Source: Marinisporobacter sp.
Lineage (GTDB): Bacteria; Bacillota; Clostridia; Peptostreptococcales; Thermotaleaceae
Length of the DNA stretch: 64,000 nucleotides
Reading direction: 5' to 3'
NCBI GenBank assembly: GCA_025210525.1
Contig: JAOARP010000010.1
Coordinates: 62,001-126,000 of the forward strand
Shown: piece by piece, positions 55,349-64,000 of the stretch
How positions within the stretch are numbered: position 1 is the stretch's first letter
Layout: each line of letters opens with the position of its first letter
Program-made: the position numbers and the translations under genes
Notes under the pieces: generated by a model
Database searches by the model: none
What the model saw: only the letters and a program-made list of their open reading frames with translations
What the model was told of the DNA's origin: nothing

Positions 55349-56461
55349 GTGTATTTAGAAAGTTTAAAATTAATAAACTTTAGAAATTATAATCAGCTTA
55401 CATTAAAATTTCATCCAAAGATTAATGTATTTGTAGGAGCAAATGCTCAAGGAAAAACAAATATATTAGAAGCTATTTATTTAACAAGTACGGCAAAATC
55501 TTTTCGAACGAGCAAAGATCGAGAACTCATTAAATTTGATAAAGAACGAGCTTATGTTAAGGTTGAAGGAAAAAAAAGATATACAGATACTATGATAGAG
55601 TTAAAGTTAGAAGAGGGAAAAAAGAAACAAATTAAATTAAATGGAATCACTTTAAGTAAAAATTCGGAGATTTTGAATAATGTTTATGTCGTTGTTTTTT
55701 CACCAGAAGATCTAAAGTTAATCAAAGAAGGACCTAATGAAAGAAGAAAGTTTATAAATAATGAAATATCTCAAATGAAGCCTAGCTATTTCCATCATTT
55801 AAATGGATATCAAAAGGTTTTAATGCAACGAAATAATTTAATAAAAAAAATTTATCATAATAAAAAATATATAGATACTCTTGATATATGGGATGAAAAA
55901 CTGATAGAATTAGGGACTAAGTTGATGATCGAAAGGTCAAAATTCGTTACGAGAATAAGTCCATTAAGTAGGTTGATTCACAGAAAGATTACAGAAAATA
56001 AAGAAAACCTAGAAGTAAAATATATGAGTAGTATTGGACTTAAAAATACTTTTCAAGAGACAGTTGAAAATTTTAGAAAGATTTTAAAAGAATCTTTAGA
56101 GGGTGATTTAAAAAGAGGAACCACAACTGTTGGACCTCATAGAGATGATTTAGGTGTTTTTGTTAATGGAATTGATATAAGAAACTTTGGGTCACAAGGA
56201 CAGCAAAGAACTGCTGCATTATCCTTAAAGCTTGCAGAAATTGAACTAATCAAAGGTGAAACTTCTGAGTATCCTATTTTACTATTAGATGATGTTATGT
56301 CTGAATTAGATATTAATAGACAGAAGTTTTTAATAAAAGCTTTAAAGGATGTTCAAATATTTATTACAACAACAGAAATTAATTGTTTGAATGAGCTTAG
56401 TGTAGACAATGAGTATATTTTTCATGTAAACAATGCTGTCGTTTACAATGAATCAATATAA
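55349..56461 (+). CDS. recF: DNA repair protein RecF
   Basis: A 370-residue SMC-like ATPase. It has Walker A GANAQGKTNILEAIY, the signature region FGSQGQQRTAALSLKLAE and Walker B PILLLDDVMSELD. It loads RecA at gaps. GTG at 55349 lies eight bases after AAGGGG; GTG at 55340 is the alternative start. Confidence 0.95.
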   Translation: MYLESLKLINFRNYNQLTLKFHPKINVFVGANAQGKTNILEAIYLTSTAKSFRTSKDRELIKFDKERAYVKVEGKKRYTDTMIELKLEEGKKKQIKLNGITLSKNSEILNNVYVVVFSPEDLKLIKEGPNERRKFINNEISQMKPSYFHHLNGYQKVLMQRNNLIKKIYHNKKYIDTLDIWDEKLIELGTKLMIERSKFVTRISPLSRLIHRKITENKENLEVKYMSSIGLKNTFQETVENFRKILKESLEGDLKRGTTTVGPHRDDLGVFVNGIDIRNFGSQGQQRTAALSLKLAEIELIKGETSEYPILLLDDVMSELDINRQKFLIKALKDVQIFITTTEINCLNELSVDNEYIFHVNNAVVYNESI

Positions 56462-56528
56462 ATTTTCTTTTATATCTTTCCATAAAAGGTTATAATATAA
56501 TGTGGAGTAATTTTAAGGAGAGATTGAT

Positions 56529-56846
56529 ATGTTTCTGCATTTAGGTAAGGATGTGGTTATACCTATAAAAAATATAATAGGTATTATAGATATTGGTTCT
56601 ATTGAAAAATCGGAGGATAGTAAAGCTTTTTTTAAAATTTCAGAAGAAGAAGGTTTTGTGCAAAAGATTTCTGATGAAAAAGTAAAGTCTTGTATTATTA
56701 CTGAAGAAATTCAAAAAAAGAATAAAGGTGCACAAAAAGTTGTTAAGACGGTGATTTATTATTCACCTATATCGTCTACAACCCTTCAAAAAAGAGCCAA
56801 CTTTCTAGAGGAGATTCATAATTCGGATGAAATTTATGTAAAATAG
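56529..56846 (+). CDS. remB: Extracellular matrix regulator RemB-like (DUF370)
   Basis: A 105-residue protein whose N-terminus MFLHLGKDVVIPIKNIIGIID and tail YYSPISSTTLQKRANF follow the RemA/RemB (DUF370) family. It always lies between recF and gyrB. RemA-type proteins bind DNA as rings and activate matrix genes. Its target in this organism is unknown. AAGGAGAG precedes the ATG. Confidence 0.9.
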   Translation: MFLHLGKDVVIPIKNIIGIIDIGSIEKSEDSKAFFKISEEEGFVQKISDEKVKSCIITEEIQKKNKGAQKVVKTVIYYSPISSTTLQKRANFLEEIHNSDEIYVK

Positions 56847-56876
56847 GTAAAATACCTATTAGATATAGATGTAGCA

Positions 56877-58876
<2,000 letters not shown>

Positions 58877-58891
58877 TGAGGGGGGAATTCA

Positions 58892-61330
58892 ATGCTAGAG
58901 GAGAATAAGAAAATTATTCAAGTTGACATAGAAGAAAAAATGAAGAATTCTTACATTGATTATGCTATGAGTGTAATCGTGGGTCGTGCATTACCGGATG
59001 TAAGGGATGGACTTAAACCTGTTCATAGAAGAATACTATATGCAATGAACGAGTTAGGTTTAACACCTGAAAAACCTCATAGAAAGTCTGCACGTATCGT
59101 TGGGGATGTTTTAGGTAAGTACCATCCTCATGGAGATAGTTCTGTTTATGATGCTATGGTTAGAATGGCACAGGACTTTTCTACGAGATATTTATTAGTT
59201 AATGGACATGGAAACTTTGGCTCTATCGACGGAGATAGTGCAGCTGCCATGCGTTATACAGAAGCAAAACTTACAAAATTATCTGTAGAGATGTTACGAG
59301 ATATTGGAAAAGAAACAGTTGATTTTTCACCAAACTTTGATGAAACATTAAAAGAACCAACTGTACTTCCAAGTAGATTTCCAAATTTACTTGTAAATGG
59401 TTCAAATGGTATTGCTGTAGGGATGGCTACATCTATTCCTCCTCATAATTTAGGAGAAGTTATTGATGCAACCGTGAAATTGATTGATGACGGAGAGGCA
59501 ACTATAGAAGATCTTATAAAAATTGTAAAGGGGCCAGATTTTCCTACAGGTGCAACCATTATGGGAAAAGAAGCCATCAAAGAAGCGTATAGAACAGGTC
59601 AAGGAAGAGTAGTTGTTAGAGCAAAGGCCGAAATAGAACAAACAGCAAAGGGTAGAAATCAAATCATCGTAACGGAGATTCCATATCAAGTAAATAAAGC
59701 AAGATTAATTGAAAAAATAGCTGATTTAGTAAGAGATAAGAAAATTGAGGGAATCTCAGATCTTAGAGATGAAAGTGATAGAAAGGGTATGCGCATCGTT
59801 ATCGAGTTAAAAAGAGATGCCAATCCTAATGTAGTACTTAATAAGCTGTATAAGCATACACAGCTTCAAGATACCTTTAGTATTATTATGATTGCTCTTG
59901 TAAATGGACAGCCTAAAATACTAAATCTATATGATATGATTTATTATTACTTAGAGCATCAAAAGGATGTTGTTACAAGAAGAACAAAATATGATTTAAG
60001 AAAAGCTGAAGATCGTGCCCATATATTAGAAGGGTTAAAAATAGCACTTGATCACATTGATGAAGTAATCAAGTTAATTAGAGGATCGAAGAATGTAGCA
60101 GAGGCAAAGCAAGGATTAATAGAAACTTTTAGTTTATCAGAAAGACAAGCTCAGGCAATCCTTGATATGAGACTTCAAAAGCTTACAGGCCTTGAAAGAG
60201 ATAAGATTGAACAAGAATATGAGGAATTGATTAAGCTTATCAATCATTATAAAGAAGTATTAGCTAATGAAAGGCTTCTTTTAAGTATCATCAAGGAAGA
60301 AATATTAGAAGTAAAAGAGTCGTACAATGATGATAGAAGAACAGCTATTGAAGCTGCTGCAGATGAGATTGATATAGAAGACTTAATAGATGAGGAAGAG
60401 ATTGCAATTACTCTAACTCACTTAGGCTATATCAAAAGACTTCCTGCAGATACATATAAAAGCCAAAAAAGAGGTGGAAAAGGTATAGCTGGACTCACTA
60501 CAAGGGATTCAGACTTTGTGGAACATTTATTTATTACATCAACTCACAACTATATTCTTTTCTTTACAAATAGAGGTAGAGTTTATCGTTTAAAAGCATA
60601 TGAGATTCCAGAAGCTAGAAGACAGGCAAAAGGAACTGCTATTGTAAATTTACTTCAGTTACTTCCGAATGAAAAAGTAACAGCTGTTATTCCTGTTAAA
60701 GAATTTGAACCAAGTAACTATTTAGTTGCAGCTACCCAAAAGGGAATTATCAAGAAAACAGATTTATCACAATTTGATACTTCAAGAAAATCAGGTTTAA
60801 TTGCCATTAATTTAAGAGAAGATGATGAACTAATTAGCGTAAAGCTTACAGACGGAGATAAAGAGGTTATCATCGTAACAAAAGAAGGAAAATCTATCAG
60901 ATTTAAAGAAACAGATGTAAGAGATATGGGTAGAGCAGCAATGGGTGTAAAAGCAATTAATCTAGATGATGGTGATGATGTAGTTGCTATGGAATTAGTA
61001 GAGGAAGATGCTGACTTATTAGTTGTTAGTGAATTTGGATTTGGAAAAAGAACTTCTCTTGAAAATTATAATCTCCAATCAAGAGGTGGAAAAGGGTTAA
61101 TCACTTATAGTACAAAAGAAAAAACAGGTAAATTAGTAGGAGCTAAGGTTGTAAAGGATCATGATGAAGTGATGCTGATTAATATAAACGGTGTTATCAT
61201 AAGATTAGAGGTAAAGGGAATATCTAGAATGGGTAGAAATACACAAGGGGTAACACTTATGAGAGTAGATCATGATAGCAATATTGTTTCTATTGCTAAG
61301 GTTGTTCAAGATGTAGAGGAAGAAGAATAA
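58892..61330 (+). CDS. gyrA: DNA gyrase subunit A
   Basis: An 812-residue protein with the QRDR region [20 protein letters not shown], catalytic Tyr in [10 protein letters not shown], and six beta-pinwheel repeats in the C-terminal domain including the GyrA box SQKRGGKG. It introduces negative supercoils with GyrB, which lies 15 bases upstream. Confidence 0.98.
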   Translation: MLEENKKIIQVDIEEKMKNSYIDYAMSVIVGRALPDVRDGLKPVHRRILYAMNELGLTPEKPHRKSARIVGDVLGKYHPHGDSSVYDAMVRMAQDFSTRYLLVNGHGNFGSIDGDSAAAMRYTEAKLTKLSVEMLRDIGKETVDFSPNFDETLKEPTVLPSRFPNLLVNGSNGIAVGMATSIPPHNLGEVIDATVKLIDDGEATIEDLIKIVKGPDFPTGATIMGKEAIKEAYRTGQGRVVVRAKAEIEQTAKGRNQIIVTEIPYQVNKARLIEKIADLVRDKKIEGISDLRDESDRKGMRIVIELKRDANPNVVLNKLYKHTQLQDTFSIIMIALVNGQPKILNLYDMIYYYLEHQKDVVTRRTKYDLRKAEDRAHILEGLKIALDHIDEVIKLIRGSKNVAEAKQGLIETFSLSERQAQAILDMRLQKLTGLERDKIEQEYEELIKLINHYKEVLANERLLLSIIKEEILEVKESYNDDRRTAIEAAADEIDIEDLIDEEEIAITLTHLGYIKRLPADTYKSQKRGGKGIAGLTTRDSDFVEHLFITSTHNYILFFTNRGRVYRLKAYEIPEARRQAKGTAIVNLLQLLPNEKVTAVIPVKEFEPSNYLVAATQKGIIKKTDLSQFDTSRKSGLIAINLREDDELISVKLTDGDKEVIIVTKEGKSIRFKETDVRDMGRAAMGVKAINLDDGDDVVAMELVEEDADLLVVSEFGFGKRTSLENYNLQSRGGKGLITYSTKEKTGKLVGAKVVKDHDEVMLININGVIIRLEVKGISRMGRNTQGVTLMRVDHDSNIVSIAKVVQDVEEEE

Positions 61331-61335
61331 AATAA

Positions 61336-61372
61336 AAATACGCAAAGGTAAATTTACTTTTGCGTATTTTTT
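61336..61372 (+). terminator. Terminator after gyrA
   Basis: AAATACGCAAA/TTTGCGTATTT stem with a T tract. Confidence 0.88.
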
Positions 61373-61378
61373 AAAATT

Positions 61379-61403
61379 GTTTAAATGGAAAAATAAAGGG
61401 TAA
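61379..61403 (+). promoter_or_regulatory. Sigma-B type promoter of the rsbV-rsbW-sigB operon
   Basis: GTTTAA (61379-61384), 13 bases, GGGTAA (61398-61403). This matches the B. subtilis sigma-B consensus GTTTAA-N12-15-GGGTAT except for the last base. It lies 37 bases before rsbV, where B. subtilis also has an autoregulatory sigma-B promoter. Confidence 0.75.
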
Positions 61404-61439
61404 CATTAAATTAGGAAATAAGGAGAAAGGGGTTTTTTT

Positions 61440-61760
61440 GTGTCTATTCGAATTAATAAAAAGTATCATGAACAAGAAAAAGTATGGATTTTAGGTGTTA
61501 TAGGAGAAATTGATATCTATACAGCAAGTGAATTAAAAGAAACACTCATGGTAATGTTAGATGAACACAAGGAAAATATAAAAATAGATTGTGCAGAGTT
61601 AAGTTATATAGATAGTACAGGTTTAGGTGTTTTGATAGGAGTATTGAAAAGACTAAAAAAATATGATAGAAATATTATTATTGTCAATCCTAAAGCCAAT
61701 GTTTCAAAATTATTTAGAATTACAGGGTTAAATAAAATATTTATCATAGAGGGTGAGTAA
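61440..61760 (+). CDS. rsbV: Anti-sigma factor antagonist (RsbV-like)
   Basis: A 106-residue STAS-domain protein with GEIDIYTASELKE and the phosphoacceptor loop YIDSTGLGVLIGVLKR (Ser in DSTGLG). Unphosphorylated, it captures the anti-sigma kinase RsbW. GTG at 61440 follows AAGGAGAAAGGGG. The operon order equals rsbV-rsbW-sigB; the STAS domain alone would also fit SpoIIAA. Confidence 0.87.
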   Translation: MSIRINKKYHEQEKVWILGVIGEIDIYTASELKETLMVMLDEHKENIKIDCAELSYIDSTGLGVLIGVLKRLKKYDRNIIIVNPKANVSKLFRITGLNKIFIIEGE

Positions 61761-61804
61761 AAATAATGATTACAATGAATAATTTAGAAAAGGTGGAGGA
61801 AAAA

Positions 61805-62218
61805 ATGAGTGATCATTTTTCAATATCAGTGCCAAGTAAGCCAGAATATGTGAATGTTGTACGTCTAACGGCATCGGCAATTGCGAGTAGAATGGGTTTT
61901 GATATAGAGCAGATTGAAGATATAAAGGTTGCTATAGCAGAAGCTTGTACCAATGCAATTGAACATGGTTTATGTTATAATAATAATAACTTTCAGATAA
62001 ATTTTTTAGTAGATCATGAAAAGTTGTCCATTGAGGTAATGGATCAAGGTAATGGTTTTAAGAGTAGTGAGATTCAAGAACCAGATCTAGCAAATCCAAA
62101 AGAAGGAGGACTAGGGATATTTATCATTAAGTCGTTAATGGATGAAGTAGAAATCATATCAGATTTAGGAAAAGGCACAACAATGAAAATGATAAAATAT
62201 CTAGGGGATGATATTTGA
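61805..62218 (+). CDS. rsbW: Anti-sigma factor / serine kinase (RsbW-like)
   Basis: A 137-residue GHKL ATPase with the N-box region AIAEACTNAIEHGL, G1 box VMDQGNGF and GGLGIFIIKSLMDEV. It binds and holds its sigma factor and phosphorylates RsbV. ATG at 61805 has GGAGG seven bases upstream; ATG at 61766 is a less likely earlier start. Its stop overlaps the sigma gene. Confidence 0.87.
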   Translation: MSDHFSISVPSKPEYVNVVRLTASAIASRMGFDIEQIEDIKVAIAEACTNAIEHGLCYNNNNFQINFLVDHEKLSIEVMDQGNGFKSSEIQEPDLANPKEGGLGIFIIKSLMDEVEIISDLGKGTTMKMIKYLGDDI

Positions 62219-63006
62219 TGGAAAACGTAAAACATATTACAATGAATACCGATACCAATTCCCTAAGCCAATTAAGCGGAAAAGAATTATTTAAATTATA
62301 CAAAGAAACAAATGATAAAGAAATTCGAAACGAGTTGGCCAATCGATATTTATATATAGCTGAAATTTTATCTAAAAAATTTGTAAACAAGGGAATTGAC
62401 TACGAAGATATTTATCAGATTGCATCCCTTGGACTTATTTTTGCTATTGAACGATTTGATTTAAGTAAAGGATTTGAATTCTCAAGTTTTGCAACACCTA
62501 CGATTATAGGTGAAATAAAAAAGTATTTCAGGGATAAAGGCTGGAGCATAAGAGTGCCTAGAAGGATACAGGAGTTATCTAAAAAGGTAAATAATGCAAA
62601 AGTTGTATTAACACAGAACTTACAAAGAACCCCTAAGGTAATAGATATTGCAAATTATTTAGGATGTACAGAAGAACAAGTTTTAGAGGCAATGGAGGCA
62701 AGTCAAGTATATACTCCCAAGTCTCTAGATCTAAGCTATGACTCTAGTGGGGATGATAAAGATGTTCAGCTTAAGGATTTAATTGGAGAAGAAGATAAGT
62801 CTTTTGATGAAATAGAAAATAATGATTTTTTAAGAGAAAATATGAAAAAATTAAATGAGGCAGAAACAAAGATTATTCATCTTCGATTTTTTGAAAATAA
62901 AACACAAGCACAGGTGGCTAAATTATTGAATGTATCTCAAATGACTATATCTAGAATGGAGAAAAAAGTTCTTAGCAAGTTTAGAAAAGAATTGAAAAAG
63001 ATATAA
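62218..63006 (+). CDS. sigB: RNA polymerase sigma factor SigB-type
   Basis: A 262-residue group 3 sigma factor. Region 2 reads IDYEDIYQIASLGLIFAIERFD and SFATPTIIGEIKKYFRDK. It then has WSIRVPRRIQELSKKV, typical of SigB rather than sporulation SigF. Region 4 has TQAQVAKLLNVSQMTISRMEKKVL. ATG at 62218 overlaps the rsbW TGA by one base. It is the likely reader of the GTTTAA-N13-GGGTAA promoter in front of rsbV. Confidence 0.88.
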   Translation: MENVKHITMNTDTNSLSQLSGKELFKLYKETNDKEIRNELANRYLYIAEILSKKFVNKGIDYEDIYQIASLGLIFAIERFDLSKGFEFSSFATPTIIGEIKKYFRDKGWSIRVPRRIQELSKKVNNAKVVLTQNLQRTPKVIDIANYLGCTEEQVLEAMEASQVYTPKSLDLSYDSSGDDKDVQLKDLIGEEDKSFDEIENNDFLRENMKKLNEAETKIIHLRFFENKTQAQVAKLLNVSQMTISRMEKKVLSKFRKELKKI

Positions 63007-63028
63007 TCATTAATAGGAGGGACAAAAG

Positions 63029-63442
63029 GTGTTTACATGGAAAAGTGATTATAGAGTGCACATAGATGAAATAGATCAGCAACATAAAAGACTTTTGGAG
63101 ATAGGTGGAAAGCTTGTTGATTTATTAAAGTTAAAGGATGATATTGATCATTACGATGAGATTATTGATATTTTAAGAGAATTAAGAGAATATACAGAGT
63201 ATCATTTTGAACATGAAGAAAAATTATTGGAAAAACATGGATATAAAGAACTTAGAGCACATAAAAGACAGCATAAATCCTTTGTAAATAAAATCATACA
63301 ATTGGAGAATCAAGATATTGATGAAAAGCAGACAGGAATAACGTTTCATATGATAGAATTTATTGCAGATTGGATAGAAAAGCATATATTAGTAACGGAT
63401 CATGGATATGAAGATTTTCTTCATAAAAAGGGCGTCTATTAA
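63029..63442 (+). CDS. Bacteriohemerythrin
   Basis: A 137-residue four-helix protein with the di-iron signature: IDEIDQQHKRLLEIG (His/Glu-like), YHFEHEEKLLEKHGY, HKRQHKSFV and HILVTDHGYEDFL, giving the expected His and acidic ligands. It binds O2 or NO and is used by anaerobes in oxygen sensing or protection. GTG at 63029 has AGGAGG upstream, 22 bases after sigB, so it is probably in the stress operon. Confidence 0.9.
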   Translation: MFTWKSDYRVHIDEIDQQHKRLLEIGGKLVDLLKLKDDIDHYDEIIDILRELREYTEYHFEHEEKLLEKHGYKELRAHKRQHKSFVNKIIQLENQDIDEKQTGITFHMIEFIADWIEKHILVTDHGYEDFLHKKGVY

Positions 63443-63487
63443 AAAATAGCTTTTATCTAATATTTTAGATAAGGGCTATTTTTTTAC
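63443..63487 (+). terminator. Terminator after bacteriohemerythrin
   Basis: AAAATAGC...TTATCTAA / TTAGATAA...GCTATTTT stem with a T-rich tail. Confidence 0.85.
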
Positions 63488-63515
63488 AAAAATTCACAAA
63501 ATTCTACACAATTCG

Positions 63516-63544
63516 TTGACATTCCCATATAAATAATTTACAAT
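63516..63544 (+). promoter_or_regulatory. Vegetative promoter upstream of the response regulator
   Basis: TTGACA, a 17-base spacer and TACAAT. It is 218 bases before the start codon, leaving a long leader. Confidence 0.8.
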
Positions 63545-63761
63545 TTAATTAGAACAAAAAATAAAATGAACTTAAAAAATGGAATGACTCCTTTATAAAA
63601 AACAAATAATAAAAATCAAGTGAAGATAGTTATTTGATATGAGTATGGGCTGGTCTACAATAAAAGATAGTTATATTTTTATGTTTATCTTATATTGTAA
63701 ACCAGTTTTATTTTTCATGAAAAGTATCTTAAATTTAAACACTTGTTTGGAGGTGGCATTG
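63545..63761 (+). other. Long leader with a hairpin, no recognised RNA family
   Basis: The transcript can fold a stem at 63649-63708 (CTGGT, TACAATA, AAGAT with their complements) followed by TTTTATTTTT, like an intrinsic terminator upstream of the gene. I checked for c-di-GMP and similar motifs and saw none. It may be an attenuator. Confidence 0.45.
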
Positions 63762-64000
63762 TGGAAAAAATAAAAATTGTGATTGTAGATGATTCGCCCT
63801 TTTCCATAAGTATACTAAAAGATATATTAGAGGAAAGAGGATTTGAAGTAATAGGACAAGCTGGTTCTTTACAAGAAACTATAGAGGTTGTACAAGAAAA
63901 AAAGCCGGATTTAGTGACTATGGATATGACTATTCCTGGAACAGATGGTTTAGAATGTACAAGAGCTATTCATAAAATAGATAAGAATATAAAAGTAGTC
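63762..64000 (+). CDS. Response regulator receiver-domain protein, truncated by the window end
   Basis: GTG at 63762 (GGAGGTG upstream) opens MEKIKIVIVDDSPFSISILKD, an acidic DD pair near residue 10, and later DLVTMDMTIPGTDGL with the phosphoacceptor Asp. Only the first 79 codons are in the window, so whether an output domain follows is unknown. It is CheY-like in sequence. Confidence 0.88.

Noticed and set aside
61440-63006. SpoIIAA-SpoIIAB-SigF sporulation operon
   Set aside because: Gene order also fits, but the sigma factor carries WSIRVPRR-type SigB features and the promoter is sigma-B-like; kept as SigB.
63545-63761. Cyclic-di-GMP riboswitch
   Set aside because: The conserved aptamer core (GCACAGGGCAAACC-like) is absent.

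Overview
The window is the replication-origin region of a low-GC, spore-forming, anaerobic Bacillota chromosome of the class Clostridia. It carries dnaA-dnaN-yaaA-recF-remB-gyrB-gyrA to the right of an oriC full of DnaA boxes. To the left, on the minus strand, it carries the classical rpmH-rnpA-yidD-yidC-jag-mnmE-mnmG-rsmG-noc-parA-parB block. Spore-formation markers (the YyaC-type protein and Soj/Spo0J) and the glycine-fermentation style gene set point to Clostridiaceae/Peptostreptococcales relatives. No species can be named from sequence alone.

Layout. 1-11.8 kb, minus strand: gdpP (partial), DUF2232, a MazG-like protein, rpsF-ssb-rpsR with a leader, a chemoreceptor, an aminotransferase, DUF951, MscS, the selenium-associated pair yedF/DUF3343, CvpA, a DUF5711 beta-propeller and a YkvI-type transporter. 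12.1-14.6 kb, plus strand: a small peptide gene, an EamA transporter, an HPr/Crh-like protein and plsC. 14.9-26.0 kb: a very AT-rich island of broken insertion sequences (IS3, IS630, IS1380 and IS982 types) around a small RiPP locus. The locus has a 49-residue precursor with a Cys-X3 repeat, two different radical SAM/SPASM enzymes and an ABC exporter. An imperfect direct repeat (about 90 bp) and inversely oriented pieces of one IS3-type element bracket the island.

26.1-33.3 kb: TspO, YyaC, YkuS, lipid kinase, DUF4446, cysteine desulfurase, small unknown genes, lipA and lipB. 33.0-39.9 kb: a one-carbon/glycine-cleavage cluster, transcribed gcvT-gcvH-gcvPA-gcvPB-fhs behind a tandem glycine riboswitch. 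It is followed by a 99-codon gene with an in-frame UGA in a CxxU context (candidate selenoprotein), then lipB and lipA, which make the lipoyl group of GcvH. 40-42 kb: an MFS transporter and DUF4184. 42.3-51.7 kb: partitioning, tRNA modification, membrane insertion and RNase P genes, with a perfect parS beside parB. 51.7-61.3 kb: oriC and the replication/gyrase genes. 61.4-63.4 kb: an rsbV-rsbW-sigB operon preceded by a sigma-B-like promoter and followed by a hemerythrin gene. The window ends inside a response regulator.

The two items most worth follow-up are the RiPP locus in the IS island and the candidate UGA-containing selenoprotein in the glycine-cleavage cluster. Selenium use is independently suggested by yedF/DUF3343 in the same window.
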